Shown: positions 23,606 to 33,187, counted from the first letter of the stretch. The stretch is 33,347 bases of DNA from CAYUWG01 sp964448285 (GCA_964448285.1 CAYUWG010000041.1:1-33347); one strand, 5' to 3'. The notes: a model not told the origin generated them from the letters alone. Numbers and translations are program-made.

Positions 23606-24727
23606 CTACGAGCCGTCTGCCAACCGTTGCTTGAGCTTCATGATGCGCTGGAATGATGTCGTTATGCGCTCTGGAGAAATTATTCCGCGATCGACCAAGC
23701 GGCGCAGAGTCGTAATAGCTTTATGTGCGATCGTGCCATCGTAGCTGCCGGCATTGTTACCGAACAGGAGGATATCTGCACCGGCTTCGATCGCTTTCGT
23801 AATGGCAGTCTCGGACGCATAGTTCTCCGTGATCGCCCTCATCTGCAAATCGTCTGTAATGACGACTCCATCGTAGCCGAGACTATCGCGGAGGATTTCC
23901 GTGATCGTGCGCGTCGAAAGTGTAGCAGGCCATACTGAGTCGAGTCGCGCGTTGAAGATATGCGCGGTCATCACGACGTCGCAGAGACCGCTTTCAATGA
24001 TGTGCTTGAACGGCTCCAGTTCCAACGGCTGCCATGTCAGGGTTACGTCCGTAAAGCCTTCATGCGAGTCACCTGTCGAACTGCCGTGTCCCGGGAAGTG
24101 CTTGACAGCAGAGAGGACGTTCGATTCATGCAATCCTTCAATCAGGGCAATCCCGTGCGCCGCAACCGCTTTCCATTCTCGGGAAAAGCTTCTTTCCAAT
24201 GTGCCGATCACCGGATTGTTCGGATTCACATTGACATCGACCACGGGAGCGAAGTTGAGATTGATGCCAAGCGTCTGGAGAACTTCGCCGGTTCGCTTTC
24301 CCGCTTCGAACGTGCGGCTGATGTTATCGATCTTCCCAAGCTCTGCCTGTGAGATGGTTTTCGGAAAACCGAATTTCTCCTTGAGACGATTGACGCGCCC
24401 GCCTTCCTGATCAATCGCAACGAAGAGAGGAATATCCGACAGGTCTTGTAGCCTTCGGATCAATCGCTTCAACTGCGCATGCGAAACGATATTCCTTCGA
24501 GGGCTTTTTCTCTCCACGTCGTAATCGAAAAGGATGACGCCCCCAATCTTTCCGTCAGCGATTGCCGAGCGAATATCGTCTGCCGAATCGATTTCCGTTC
24601 CTCTGAAGCCAACCATCAGCATCTGTCCAAGCTTGATATCGAGAGAATCGTATGCTTGCAGCGCTTTCGTTTGAAATGGATTGAGGAGAAAAAGCCCAGC
24701 GGTAAATATGAGGCGGTGAACGAGCAT
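23606..24727 (-). CDS. Glycoside hydrolase family 3 protein, NagZ-like beta-N-acetylhexosaminidase
   Basis: Starting at 24727, the 373-residue product opens with a signal-like segment (VHRLIFTAGLFLLNPF). The GH3 N-terminal barrel follows: GGVILFDYD (62-70), AIDQEGGRVNRL (104-115), APVVDVN (160-166), KHFPGHG (209-215), the DSH loop at 220-222 with the catalytic His typical of NagZ, and VITDDLQM (289-296) with the nucleophilic Asp. Such enzymes remove N-acetylglucosamine from peptidoglycan fragments or other glycosides. There is no second GH3 domain, again as in NagZ. If the signal is real, it acts outside the cytoplasm, unlike E. coli NagZ. The frame can be extended to 24832, but the extra residues look non-coding. 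Confidence 0.88.
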   Translation of the reverse strand: MLVHRLIFTAGLFLLNPFQTKALQAYDSLDIKLGQMLMVGFRGTEIDSADDIRSAIADGKIGGVILFDYDVERKSPRRNIVSHAQLKRLIRRLQDLSDIPLFVAIDQEGGRVNRLKEKFGFPKTISQAELGKIDNISRTFEAGKRTGEVLQTLGINLNFAPVVDVNVNPNNPVIGTLERSFSREWKAVAAHGIALIEGLHESNVLSAVKHFPGHGSSTGDSHEGFTDVTLTWQPLELEPFKHIIESGLCDVVMTAHIFNARLDSVWPATLSTRTITEILRDSLGYDGVVITDDLQMRAITENYASETAITKAIEAGADILLFGNNAGSYDGTIAHKAITTLRRLVDRGIISPERITTSFQRIMKLKQRLADGS

Positions 24728-25188
24728 GTGCGATGTTACTTCAGCACCCGCGTTTTGGCAAACGCCCGACGGCCTCGACTCATCGAACGTCTTACACGAC
24801 ACGCCAAAAATTCCCAGAATGTCTGTGCGCATGATTCACACTCGGAGCCAATTATTCACGAGCGACCATGTTGAAGTTGGTTGAAACCAAGTGTTTCGTA
24901 AAAGTTTTCGTTGGTCTGATTGTTGCAAAGTTCAAAGCGGCAGGTTGAACTAGTCCCCCGGAGTCCCAAATGGTAGCACAATGTCTTCTTTCCGAAATGA
25001 ACTCGGTGAACCTTAAGGTCCAGACTGAGCAGGTTGCAAACAAGCACGGTCTGCGAGCGCTGACAAGGGTGATGGAAGCGGTTCAACAGAAGATGCGTGC
25101 TCAGCAGACACGGGAATTCGTTCAACATGACCGCACCTGAGAGTCGGCGTTTACTCCAGATTGACGCAGAACCTCATACCTCCTCCTG
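24728..25188 (-). other. Gap with a possible decayed acetyltransferase remnant
   Basis: No intact gene is seen in this stretch. On the minus strand a frame over about 24856-25128 ends in RFELCNNQTNENFYETLGFN, which recalls the FYxxLGF end of GNAT acetyltransferases; the preceding LKVHRVHFGKKTLCYHLG is also faintly GNAT-like. No acetyl-CoA loop is visible, so at best this is a degraded fragment. Confidence 0.25.
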
Positions 25189-25216
25189 CAAGAACGCCTC
25201 AACCGAGGCGTTCTTG
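25189..25216. terminator. Hairpin with perfect 12-bp stem downstream of the E2 gene
   Basis: CAAGAACGCCTC, loop AACC, GAGGCGTTCTTG. It lies 32 bp after the stop of the minus-strand E2 gene (25248) and is well placed to terminate the E1-E2 operon. The T-rich run following a classic terminator is lacking on that strand, which is not rare in this phylum. Confidence 0.6.
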
Positions 25217-25247
25217 CGTTTCGATTCAAATGGATCGAAATGGAGGT

Positions 25248-26411
25248 TCAATAGGCATGTAATGCCTGCACGAAAGCTTGTAAGAACTCGTTCGCTTTGA
25301 ATCCATCGAGGACGCGATGGTCGATAGTCAACGTCACATAAGCCATCGGTTTGATGCGAATGACGTCGGCACCGCCTTCCTCTTCGACGATGGCTCGCTT
25401 CTGAATAGCACCGATTCCGAGAATTGCCGATTGGGGTTGGTTGATGATCGGTGTAGCGATGAGACTCCCCGTCATGCCGTGATTCGTGATGGTGAACGTC
25501 CCGCCTTGTACTTCCGAAGTTGAAAGCTGACCGCTCCTGCCGCGAATCGTGAGGTCTTGCAGTGAACGCGCGATTTCAAAGAGGTCAAGGTGCTGAGCCT
25601 TGTGAATGACCGGTACGATCAACCCATTCTCGAGAGCCGTTGCCACGCCGATGTTGCAGTCTGTGAACACTTCCAATGCATCGTCGTGCCAGCGGCTGTT
25701 CGCTTCAGGAACCGCCATCAGTGCTTTTACTGCGGCTTGGACAAAGTAGGCCGTGAACGTCAGCTTCACTCCGCGATTCTCATACTCCGATTTCCGTTCG
25801 TTCCTGTGGCGAATGACCGCACTGAGATCGGCTTCGAAGACGTCCGTGACATGAGGAGCAGTTTTCAAAAGACTCTGAACCATGTGTTCGGCAATCCGCC
25901 TGCGCATCTGCGAATGCGGAATCATCCTACTTGCGCCTTGCCCCACAGTCGATCCTTCCATTCGGGCTGAAAGGAATCGCTCCACGTCGCCAACGGTGAC
26001 ACGCCCATCACGACCGGAACCTTTTATCAGGCTTCTATCGATTCCGTGCTTTGCAACCATCCTTCGTACGGCAGGGCTGAGCATTTCCCGGCTGTGTCGT
26101 TCGGAAATCTCCTGACGTACTTCAGGCGCTTCGGGTTGAGCTTCTTTCGAGGGAAGAACGGCGCCGTTGCCTTTTTGAATGCGCCCGATCAACTCACCGG
26201 GTGAAACGGACTCGCCGGGTTGTTTCAGAATTTCAACCAACACTCCGGAATCAGGCGCGGGGATTTCTACAGCAACTTTGTCGGTGTTGATTTCCAACAG
26301 CGGCTCGTGTCGATGTACGATGTCTCCGACGTTTTTCATCCATGATTCAATCACGGAAGTCGTCCCTTCCTGTGAATCGACCGGCATGCGTATTTCGATG
26401 TACTCGGCCAT
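25248..26411 (-). CDS. 2-oxoacid dehydrogenase E2 (dihydrolipoyl acyltransferase)
   Basis: The ATG at 26411 follows the E1 stop by 11 bp, with CGGAG before it. The longer frame to 26564 only overlaps E1. The 387-residue product has a lipoyl domain with the lipoylated K45 in INTDKVAVEIP, a peripheral-subunit-binding domain (about 112-148, LSPAVRRMVAKHGIDRSLIK), and a catalytic acyltransferase domain ending with H365 and D369 in TIDHRVLDGFKANEFL. It transfers the acyl group from E1-bound TPP to CoA in the pyruvate, branched-chain or 2-oxoglutarate complex. The substrate cannot be fixed; the fused E1 suggests pyruvate or branched-chain 2-oxoacids. No E3 gene is in the window. Confidence 0.93.
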   Translation of the reverse strand: MAEYIEIRMPVDSQEGTTSVIESWMKNVGDIVHRHEPLLEINTDKVAVEIPAPDSGVLVEILKQPGESVSPGELIGRIQKGNGAVLPSKEAQPEAPEVRQEISERHSREMLSPAVRRMVAKHGIDRSLIKGSGRDGRVTVGDVERFLSARMEGSTVGQGASRMIPHSQMRRRIAEHMVQSLLKTAPHVTDVFEADLSAVIRHRNERKSEYENRGVKLTFTAYFVQAAVKALMAVPEANSRWHDDALEVFTDCNIGVATALENGLIVPVIHKAQHLDLFEIARSLQDLTIRGRSGQLSTSEVQGGTFTITNHGMTGSLIATPIINQPQSAILGIGAIQKRAIVEEEGGADVIRIKPMAYVTLTIDHRVLDGFKANEFLQAFVQALHAY

Positions 26412-26422
26412 GCGACTCCGGA

Positions 26423-28516
26423 TCACAGCGTTACAAGTTCCGTCATCGTTTGGGCGATGACACGAATAGAGGGAATGAGTGCATTCATCATCGGCACGTT
26501 GTATGGCACCGGGACATCGGGCGTTGCGACTCGCTCGACCGGCGCGTCGAGGTCGAAGAAGCATTCTTTCGATGCCATCGCGGCAACCTCAGCCCCGAAG
26601 CCTGCTGTAATGTTGTCCTCATGCACGACAAGACATCGTCGCGTTCTTCTCACGGAAGCAATCACTCCATCCTTATCCCACGGCATGAGCGTTCTTAGAT
26701 CGAGAATCTCCGCGTGAACGCCGCTTTCATCCGCGGCGAGTTCGCAACGCTCGACCATCGCACCCCAGGTGACGACGGTAAGCGCTTTTCCTTCGCGGAC
26801 CTTCTTCAGCTTTCCGAACGGAAGCACGAACTCATCACCGGGATAGGGGCGACGTGCCCATACGGCATCGAGAAGGTGTCGATGTTCGAAAAAAATCGTC
26901 GGGTTCGGGCTGCGCATGGCCGCTCGAAGGAGTCCGACTGCATCCTCTGCGTTCGAAGGCATCGCAACCTGCCAGCCGTATCCGTGGATCCATTCCACTT
27001 CATCGCTGACGCTGTGCCAAGGATCGCCGCATTTGAAAAAACCTCCCGGCATTCGCACGACGATCGGTGCGGCGAAGCGATTGTATGTGCGCCAGCGCAT
27101 GAACCCGCAGTTGTTCAGTTGCTCGGTTGCAGGGTCCGCGTATTTACGAAACTGGATCTCAGCGACGGGCATCAGACCGGCGACTGCCATGCCGACTGCG
27201 CGTCCGATTATGCCTTCTTCGGAGAGGCTCGTGTCGAATACGCGGCCTTCACCGAACTTCTCCTGCAAACCCATTGTCGCCGCATGGACGCCACCCTTCG
27301 CCCCAACGTCTTCACCGAAAATCACGAGCTTCGGATTCGCTTGGAGTTCAACCTCCATCGTCCGTCGCAGTGCGGTGACCATGTTGATTCGCGTCGGTTC
27401 CGACTGCGGAACGTCCGATGATGTCGGGACTCTGTAGCCTTCCGCGTGAAGTCCGCCGACTTTCTGAACGTCGAGTGAGCCGTCGTCGTGATATTCAGCG
27501 AAAATGTACTTGCGGCCTTCCGTCGGGTCGGAGTCAGGGCGACTCATTGCCTTCTGCAATGCATTTCGGACATCGCGCTCAACGGATTGTTCGAGGTCAG
27601 TCCATTCCTCATCGCTCATGATTTCCGGCTGGATGTATTGGCGGAGTTTGTCGAGAGGATCGTTCGCCTGTTCTTCGGCAAGAAGCGACGGAGGTTTGTA
27701 TGCTTGCGTGTCCTGACCGGAGTGCCCGCTCAATCGGGGAACGGTGAGGCGGAGAAGAGCCGGTCCCTCGCCGGCGCGCACATGCGCTATCGCTTCAGCG
27801 ATCAATGTTGCTGCGGCATCCATCTCCGTTCCGTTGCCATCGAGTATCCTGAGGTTCGTGAACGAGTCGAGATTTCGGGCGATGTTCGCGCCCGGGGTCT
27901 GCTTATCGGAGGTGACGGAAATTGCGTAGCCGTTATCTTCTATGACAAAGAGCATCGGAAGCCGTAACGTCGTTGCCATTGTCAACGCAGACCAGAAGCC
28001 GTTCGTCGCAACGGAACCCTCGCCGCCAAGCACGACCGCGATGGCGCCTTCATAGATGCTTTCCTTCAGTACGTTCTTTCGATAGAGAAGCGCTTGCGCC
28101 CAGCCCGCCGTGGAGGTGTATTGTGAGCCGACGTCACCTCCCATTGGGAGAACGGTTGCACCGAGGATAGGCGGGAGATTGCAGACAACGCCGATGTCCC
28201 GTCCGTTGCTGAACCCGCCTGACGCTGCCATATCCGAGGCGAATGCATCTTCGACGCTCAAGCCAAGCGAAAGCAGGAGCGGACGAGCACGATAGTATGC
28301 GCCGACTCCGTCTTTCGGATGGGTAAGCAATGAGCCGAGAAGGCTCTGCGTGACTTCATGCCCCCGTGCGGAAAACTGATAGAGGACTTTCTTCTGTGGG
28401 TAGAGTTCCCGCTCTTCGATCGCGTCGATATGTCGCGACGTGAGAGCAAGCTCGGCTATTCGTTTCCAATCGTATTTCAGGTGTACTTGTTTTTTTCGGA
28501 GTGTTTGAACGGGCAT
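26423..28516 (-). CDS. 2-oxoacid dehydrogenase E1, fused alpha and beta subunits
   Basis: The 697-residue protein joins the two E1 subunits. Residues 1 to about 350 are the alpha part, with the TPP site GGEG (164-167) followed by TNGFW and IEDNGYAIS. Residues from about 375 are the beta part (VTALRRTMEVEL, IFGEDVGAKGGV, then FEHRHLLDAVW and a transketolase C-terminal domain, VVHEDNITAGFGAEV). The usual GDG of the TPP motif reads GEG, which I recall as normal in this fused subgroup. It decarboxylates a 2-oxoacid and passes the acyl group to the lipoyl arm of E2, encoded 11 bp downstream. The two genes form an operon. The Shine-Dalgarno before 28516 is weak. Confidence 0.92.
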   Translation of the reverse strand: MPVQTLRKKQVHLKYDWKRIAELALTSRHIDAIEERELYPQKKVLYQFSARGHEVTQSLLGSLLTHPKDGVGAYYRARPLLLSLGLSVEDAFASDMAASGGFSNGRDIGVVCNLPPILGATVLPMGGDVGSQYTSTAGWAQALLYRKNVLKESIYEGAIAVVLGGEGSVATNGFWSALTMATTLRLPMLFVIEDNGYAISVTSDKQTPGANIARNLDSFTNLRILDGNGTEMDAAATLIAEAIAHVRAGEGPALLRLTVPRLSGHSGQDTQAYKPPSLLAEEQANDPLDKLRQYIQPEIMSDEEWTDLEQSVERDVRNALQKAMSRPDSDPTEGRKYIFAEYHDDGSLDVQKVGGLHAEGYRVPTSSDVPQSEPTRINMVTALRRTMEVELQANPKLVIFGEDVGAKGGVHAATMGLQEKFGEGRVFDTSLSEEGIIGRAVGMAVAGLMPVAEIQFRKYADPATEQLNNCGFMRWRTYNRFAAPIVVRMPGGFFKCGDPWHSVSDEVEWIHGYGWQVAMPSNAEDAVGLLRAAMRSPNPTIFFEHRHLLDAVWARRPYPGDEFVLPFGKLKKVREGKALTVVTWGAMVERCELAADESGVHAEILDLRTLMPWDKDGVIASVRRTRRCLVVHEDNITAGFGAEVAAMASKECFFDLDAPVERVATPDVPVPYNVPMMNALIPSIRVIAQTMTELVTL

Positions 28517-28646
28517 ACAGGATGCTTTCTTTCATCTTCCCACGTGATTGTTCGGTTGAAAAGATAGCCCTGTGCCGGAAGGGATACAAACAGGCTTGAG
28601 GCGTTCGAAACAATATCTCAGTGCCGCTTCAACCAGTGGAAAAGTC

Positions 28647-29345
28647 TCAGATCATCCGCATGAATCGCTCTGCGAGGCGAGGCCCGATGCCTTTGTCTTC
28701 ATGCTTGAAAAAGATGTACGCTGTTTCCCACGATTGCGCTTTCACATTTTTCAACCATTTGTTGAGATCGGTATCGGAGTACTGTTCGCGCCGGAGCCGG
28801 AGGTAGCCCCATTCGGTTGTCCCGACGAAAGGGACGTCAAGCTCGTTATCGGCATCGGCGACACAGAACGCTGCGTGATGATCCCGCATGCAATCGAAGA
28901 CGTCGTTTTCGAACCAGGACTCATGCCTGAATTCGAATGCAGCACGAGCGCTCTCTCCAATCACTCCAAGAAAGCGTTTCAAACGCTCGGTATCTCTCTT
29001 CATGTTCGGCGGGAGTTGAAACAGCAACACACCGTTTTTCCTGCCGAGTGATTCGCAGACGTTTACCAGAAACCGCGTCTCTTCGTCCGCGGTGTCCTTC
29101 AAGCGCTTGACGTGCGTGATCTTCTGCGAAGCCTTGATTGAAAAGCGAAATCCATCCGGGACCTGCTCAGCCCAGTTACGCAAGAGCGCTTCATTGGGTA
29201 AGCGGTAAAACGTGTTGTTGATCTCGACGGTGTTGAGTCGCTCGGCATAATACGAGAGCATCTTTTTATCCGCGAGATCCTCAGGATAAAAAACACCCTT
29301 CCACTCCTTATAGCTGAAGCCGCTTGTACCGATGTAGAATTTCAT
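28647..29345 (-). CDS. DUF72 (YecE-like) TIM-barrel protein
   Basis: From the ATG at 29345 the 232-residue product starts with KFYIGTSGFSYKEWKGVFYP, the signature of DUF72. NTVEINNTFYRLP, FRFSIKASQKITHVKRL, VLLFQLPP, FEFRHESWF, WGYLRLRR and AYIFFKHEDKG follow at the expected places. The fold is a TIM barrel; no activity is firmly established. The upstream extension to 29429 encodes a hydrophobic stretch without a ribosome site and is not used. The gene follows the E1-E2 operon direction but is separated by 130 bp from E1, upstream of it on the same strand. Confidence 0.9.
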   Translation of the reverse strand: MKFYIGTSGFSYKEWKGVFYPEDLADKKMLSYYAERLNTVEINNTFYRLPNEALLRNWAEQVPDGFRFSIKASQKITHVKRLKDTADEETRFLVNVCESLGRKNGVLLFQLPPNMKRDTERLKRFLGVIGESARAAFEFRHESWFENDVFDCMRDHHAAFCVADADNELDVPFVGTTEWGYLRLRREQYSDTDLNKWLKNVKAQSWETAYIFFKHEDKGIGPRLAERFMRMI

Positions 29346-29648
29346 GCCGCACAATATGAAAACGCATCGGAAGAAAACAACAAAAGGGTGGAGGCTTATC
29401 GGGGAAACGAGTACCATATCAGCCTTCACGGAGGATTGCAGTTGCCGTTCCTTCCCGTCTTCGTTTTGCGAACTGAAACAGATTTCATGTTCTCGAAGAA
29501 CGGCATCTCAGGCGGACGAATGGGAGAGGTGAGGAGATTGTCGAATTGGGCTTCAAATTCTGCATGATGCTGACGTTCGAAGTTCATTCGATTCAACTGT
29601 GATCAAGATGGAAATCCGCTCATAATCTCACGGATTCCCAAAACTTCC
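29346..29648. other. Intergenic region without a recognised gene
   Basis: About 300 bp between the DUF72 gene and the promoter of the divergent DUF2795 operon. Short ORFs here show no family pattern, and no strong repeat or hairpin was seen. Confidence 0.5.
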
Positions 29649-29677
29649 TTGACTGAGAAATGGCCAATCACTATACT
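29649..29677 (+). promoter_or_regulatory. Sigma70-type promoter candidate for the DUF2795-Omp85-holB operon
   Basis: TTGACT (29649-29654), exactly 17 bp, TATACT (29672-29677): five of six matches to consensus in each box. It lies 57 bp upstream of the DUF2795 ATG. AGGAG precedes that ATG at 9 bp. This is the clearest promoter in the window. Confidence 0.65.
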
Positions 29678-29733
29678 TGGCGCGGTATGAATTACGAGAC
29701 AACGCGAACAACCAATTTTAGGAGATTTCAATC

Positions 29734-29961
29734 ATGATCTGGACCATGGAACTTGCTTCCTGGCTTGATGATGCACCGTGGCCTGCAACGAGGGACGAAC
29801 TCATCGACTACGCGAATCGCATCGGTGCGCCGTTGCAAGTCATCGAGAATTTGCAGGAGCTTGAAGACCCCGATGAGAACTACGAAGGCGTCGAAGACAT
29901 CTGGCCCGATTACCCCGTCGATGAGGATTACTTCTACGGAGAAGAAGGAAGCGACTATTGA
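29734..29961 (+). CDS. DUF2795 family small acidic protein
   Basis: The 75-residue protein starts MIWTMELASWLDDAPWPATR and continues DELIDYANRIGAPLQVIENL, the typical DUF2795 core. An acidic, aromatic tail follows (DEDYFYGEEGSDY). The family is small, often abundant in this phylum, and without a known role. The ATG has AGGAG 9 bp upstream and a good promoter at 29649. The Omp85 gene starts 13 bp after the stop, so they are probably co-transcribed. A different frame running through this gene belongs to the extended Omp85 ORF and is not translated. Confidence 0.88.
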   Translation: MIWTMELASWLDDAPWPATRDELIDYANRIGAPLQVIENLQELEDPDENYEGVEDIWPDYPVDEDYFYGEEGSDY

Positions 29962-29974
29962 GCCTCAATCCGGT

Positions 29975-32071
29975 ATGAAAACCGGGATCGGTCTTCCTGG
30001 ATTGCATCACACAGCCCGGTGGATTTTCACTGGGCTGTTTTACTTTCTTTCGATGGTGCTTTCGAAAACCTCCCCGGCACAAGTGAGCATTCGCCCTTCG
30101 CTCGCCGATTCCATCCGTGTCGAGAGCCTGGAAGTGACGGGAAACCGCATGTTCGATACGCGCTCGATTCTCGAGTCCATGGAAACGAAGGAATCACCCG
30201 GTTCGATCGCGGTCTTTCTCTGGAAGATCAGCGAGCGATTTCCTTTCTCGGCCGAGCCGACGTTCTTCGACGACGAGCTTTTCCGGAAAGACATCGAAAC
30301 GATCCGCTCTATGTACCGGAACATCGGATATTTCGACGCGGCAGTTACCGGCTCGTATGAATGGACGAAGGATAGCAGCGGATTCAACGTGGCCCTCACG
30401 ATCGACGAAGGTTCGCCGGTCTTCGTGGACTCTATCGCGTATGTCAATCTCGATTTGCTTCCCGAAGACGTGCGCGAAAAAGTCTTCACGAACTCGCACC
30501 TCTTGCGAACGAAGCGCTATCTCGCAGCCGATCTGCAAGATGAACTCACGCGCATCCGAACGATTCTTGCGAACAACGGGTATCCGCGTTCCTATTTCGA
30601 TTCCGTGCAGGTGCTGCGAAAAATGTCCAACGGCAACGTGGTGCTTCGCATCCCATTTTTTTTCGGGCGTCGTCTGACCTTCGGTCCGATCGACGAGCAA
30701 TTGCAGGGCGTCGATGAACTGAACCTTGCCCGAAAGATCATCTACGACCGGCTCGAGTTCGAGACGGGAGATATTTATTCGAGTGAGAAACGGGAGAAAG
30801 CGGAAGTCGCACTCAATCGCCTCGGTATTTTTTCCAGCGTACAGCTTGCACCGAACATTCCCGAGATCACGGACACGATCAACACATCCGTCCCGCTGAC
30901 GCTGTATTTAGAACCGAAGAAGAGACACGAACTCGCTCCCGGCTTGTTGTTGAACAATCAGTTCGGGCGCCTCAATGCCGGCGCCGAAACGACGTATTTG
31001 TTTCGAAACGTCTTCGGAGGCGCACAATCGTTTACTGCCCGCATCGATTATGTCGGCAAGCTTCCTCGCATGTTCGATGCGTTTCAGGTGTCGGCACAAG
31101 TTCGCTTAGACCAGCCGTATCTTGTCGATAACATGACCTCCGGTTACTGGGCCGTTTCGTACGTCATTGCGCAAGAAGAAGGACTGTACGACGGAAACAT
31201 CGTGCAGAGCGTCATCGGTGCGGCGCGCGATCTCGAAGATCGTATGCGCCTTTCTGCGGAGTGGACGGTCGAGCAATCGCAATACCGGAGCGTCAGCGGC
31301 TCGCTCGTGAACACGCCGTTCGCGTTCTTCGACACGACGGGAATCGATTATCGAAACTCGATCCTCTCGCTGAGCTTCGAACGTGACCACACCAACGATT
31401 TTTTCCATCCCATTTCTGGGCAATCCATCCGATTGACGGTGGAGGAGGCGGGCTTGCTGAAAAACTTGTTTGGCAGCGTCTTCACCGGTTTTCAATCGAC
31501 CGAGTACTACAAAGCGGAAGCTCTCTTTCGGTTCTTTGCGGATGCTTCGCGCAACGCCACCAGCATCGTCGGTTTCAAATTCAAATCCGGCGGCATTTTT
31601 CGTTATGGTGAAAGCAAAGACAAAGACATTCCCGTGCCTTTCAACAGGCGGTATTATGCCGGAGGCTCTTCGAGCATTCGCGGGTGGAGCGCCAGAAAGC
31701 TTTCCGTTGCCGGTGAGGAGCAGGCGAACTTCGGAAGCAATGCGCTCATCGAATCGAGTGTCGAGTATCGCTGGCAAATGTTTCCCGGCGCGAAAAAATG
31801 GCTTGCAGTCGAACCTGACCGGCTCTGGCTGGTGCTTTTTGCCGATGCGGGAAATCTTTGGCGTGAACCGGGAACGATCCGCGTGAACGAAATCGCCGCC
31901 GCGTTCGGATTCGGTTTGCGGTACAACCTGTTCTTCGGACCGATCCGCATCGACTACGGGATGCGGGCATACGATCCCGCACTGGCGACCGGTTGGTTTT
32001 ATGAGAAGAAATTTTTTCCGGAAGTGTTTTCGAAAGGCGTCATTCATCTCGGCATAGGGCACGCATTCTGA
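29975..32071 (+). CDS. Omp85/BamA-TamA-like outer-membrane assembly protein
   Basis: From the ATG at 29975 the product has 698 residues. It begins with a signal peptide (WIFTGLFYFLSMVLSKTSPA). POTRA-like domains follow (about 45-330; VESLEVTGNRMFDTRSIL starts the first). The C-terminal half is a 16-strand-type barrel with the Omp85 hallmark SIRGW at 567-571 and an aromatic last strand (GVIHLGIGHAF). Omp85 proteins insert or translocate outer-membrane proteins; this one is closer to TamA/BamA than to a simple two-partner secretion pore, but the client is unknown. A frame open further upstream (to 29753) overlaps DUF2795 and is rejected. It lies between DUF2795 and the delta' gene, with a 1-bp gap to the latter. 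Confidence 0.9.
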   Translation: MKTGIGLPGLHHTARWIFTGLFYFLSMVLSKTSPAQVSIRPSLADSIRVESLEVTGNRMFDTRSILESMETKESPGSIAVFLWKISERFPFSAEPTFFDDELFRKDIETIRSMYRNIGYFDAAVTGSYEWTKDSSGFNVALTIDEGSPVFVDSIAYVNLDLLPEDVREKVFTNSHLLRTKRYLAADLQDELTRIRTILANNGYPRSYFDSVQVLRKMSNGNVVLRIPFFFGRRLTFGPIDEQLQGVDELNLARKIIYDRLEFETGDIYSSEKREKAEVALNRLGIFSSVQLAPNIPEITDTINTSVPLTLYLEPKKRHELAPGLLLNNQFGRLNAGAETTYLFRNVFGGAQSFTARIDYVGKLPRMFDAFQVSAQVRLDQPYLVDNMTSGYWAVSYVIAQEEGLYDGNIVQSVIGAARDLEDRMRLSAEWTVEQSQYRSVSGSLVNTPFAFFDTTGIDYRNSILSLSFERDHTNDFFHPISGQSIRLTVEEAGLLKNLFGSVFTGFQSTEYYKAEALFRFFADASRNATSIVGFKFKSGGIFRYGESKDKDIPVPFNRRYYAGGSSSIRGWSARKLSVAGEEQANFGSNALIESSVEYRWQMFPGAKKWLAVEPDRLWLVLFADAGNLWREPGTIRVNEIAAAFGFGLRYNLFFGPIRIDYGMRAYDPALATGWFYEKKFFPEVFSKGVIHLGIGHAF

Positions 32072-32072
32072 T

Positions 32073-33185
32073 ATGAACTGGTCATCGGTCATCGGACAGG
32101 AGAGAGTGAAGCGCGCGTTACATTCGGCGTATCGGAGCGATCGACTTCCCCATGCGTACCTGTTTCACGGTCCTGCCGGAACGGGAAAGGATGCCGCAGC
32201 AATCGCGCTTGCCCGCTCGTTGAACTGCGAACAAAACACGTGGGGCGGATGTGGCACGTGCGACAGTTGCCGGCAGTTCGATACGCTTCGCCACCCTCGT
32301 TTCAAATTAGTCTTTGCGCTTCCCTCGAAGCCTGAAGAGAGCACTGCGGTTGACAAGTTTTCCGACGCCGAACTCCGCGAATTGAATGAACAGATCGATG
32401 CGAAGGCGGCAAATCCGTACCACGTATTCAACATGTCCAAAGCATCGGGAATCAAGATCAGCAGCATCCGGGATATTCGAAAAGAAGCGGCGTTTCGTGC
32501 TGCGGGTCATGGAAGAACCGTCGTGCTGATCAGCGAAGCGCACCGTATGAATGCAAGCGCTTCGAATGCGCTTCTGAAAACACTCGAAGAACCAGGCGGT
32601 GATCTTCTGCTCATCCTCACGACGTCGAAACGTGACGCTTTATTGCCGACGATCATTTCGCGATGCCAGCAGGTGCGTTTCGATCCCCTCACCGATGATG
32701 AAATCAGTGCCGCCCTCACGCAGGAACTGGACATCGCTGAAGAGACCGCACGGACGGCGGCGCAGTTGGCCGGCGGGAGTTTTACGCATGCGCTTGCAAT
32801 CGCGCAGGAAGGTTTGCTCATCCCACGCGAAGAAATACGACAATACCTCCGTGCGGTGGTGCGCAACAATCCGGACGAGCTTATGGAGAAGATCCGCGCA
32901 TACACGGAGTTCGATCCGCGAACGCTGACGACGTTTCTCTGCGGCGTACAGAACTGGTTCCGTGACGTGCTTGCCGTCCATATCGGCGCCACGCATCTTG
33001 TCCGTTCCATAGATTTGAAGGATAAGATCGAGAGCTTCAGCGCGCATTACCCCGATGCTCGATGTGACCGGGCAATCGACGCGATCGAGGAAAGCATCGC
33101 GTTGATTCCAAGAAATGTGAACCAGCATTTGATGATGGTCGTGCTCTCCAATCGATTGCGGCTGTGTATCGTCGGTGAGAATTGA
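32073..33185 (+). CDS. holB: DNA polymerase III delta' subunit (AAA+ clamp-loader ATPase)
   Basis: The 370-residue product shows the clamp-loader features: the opening WSSVIGQERVKRAL, Walker A GPAGTGKD (33-40), a four-cysteine zinc module (C52, C60, C63, C66), VVLISEAHRMNASASNALLK with LEEPG, and the SRC motif in TIISRCQQVRF. It is probably delta' (HolB), though a gamma/tau-like role is possible because the Walker A is intact. It loads the beta clamp during replication. The ATG follows the Omp85 stop after a single base, implying translational coupling; membrane and replication genes in one operon is an accident of context common in bacteria. A 7-bp repeat array starts 2 bp after the stop. 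Confidence 0.88.
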   Translation: MNWSSVIGQERVKRALHSAYRSDRLPHAYLFHGPAGTGKDAAAIALARSLNCEQNTWGGCGTCDSCRQFDTLRHPRFKLVFALPSKPEESTAVDKFSDAELRELNEQIDAKAANPYHVFNMSKASGIKISSIRDIRKEAAFRAAGHGRTVVLISEAHRMNASASNALLKTLEEPGGDLLLILTTSKRDALLPTIISRCQQVRFDPLTDDEISAALTQELDIAEETARTAAQLAGGSFTHALAIAQEGLLIPREEIRQYLRAVVRNNPDELMEKIRAYTEFDPRTLTTFLCGVQNWFRDVLAVHIGATHLVRSIDLKDKIESFSAHYPDARCDRAIDAIEESIALIPRNVNQHLMMVVLSNRLRLCIVGEN

Positions 33186-33187
33186 TC

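Noticed and set aside
26423..28516. GEG instead of GDG in the TPP motif as a sign of an inactive E1
   Set aside because: I recall GGEG in this fused alpha/beta E1 subgroup as normal, and all the other motifs are intact.
31106..32092. 328-residue minus-strand open frame
   Set aside because: It is antisense to the Omp85 barrel; composition is that of a shadow frame, and the Omp85 reading is strongly supported.
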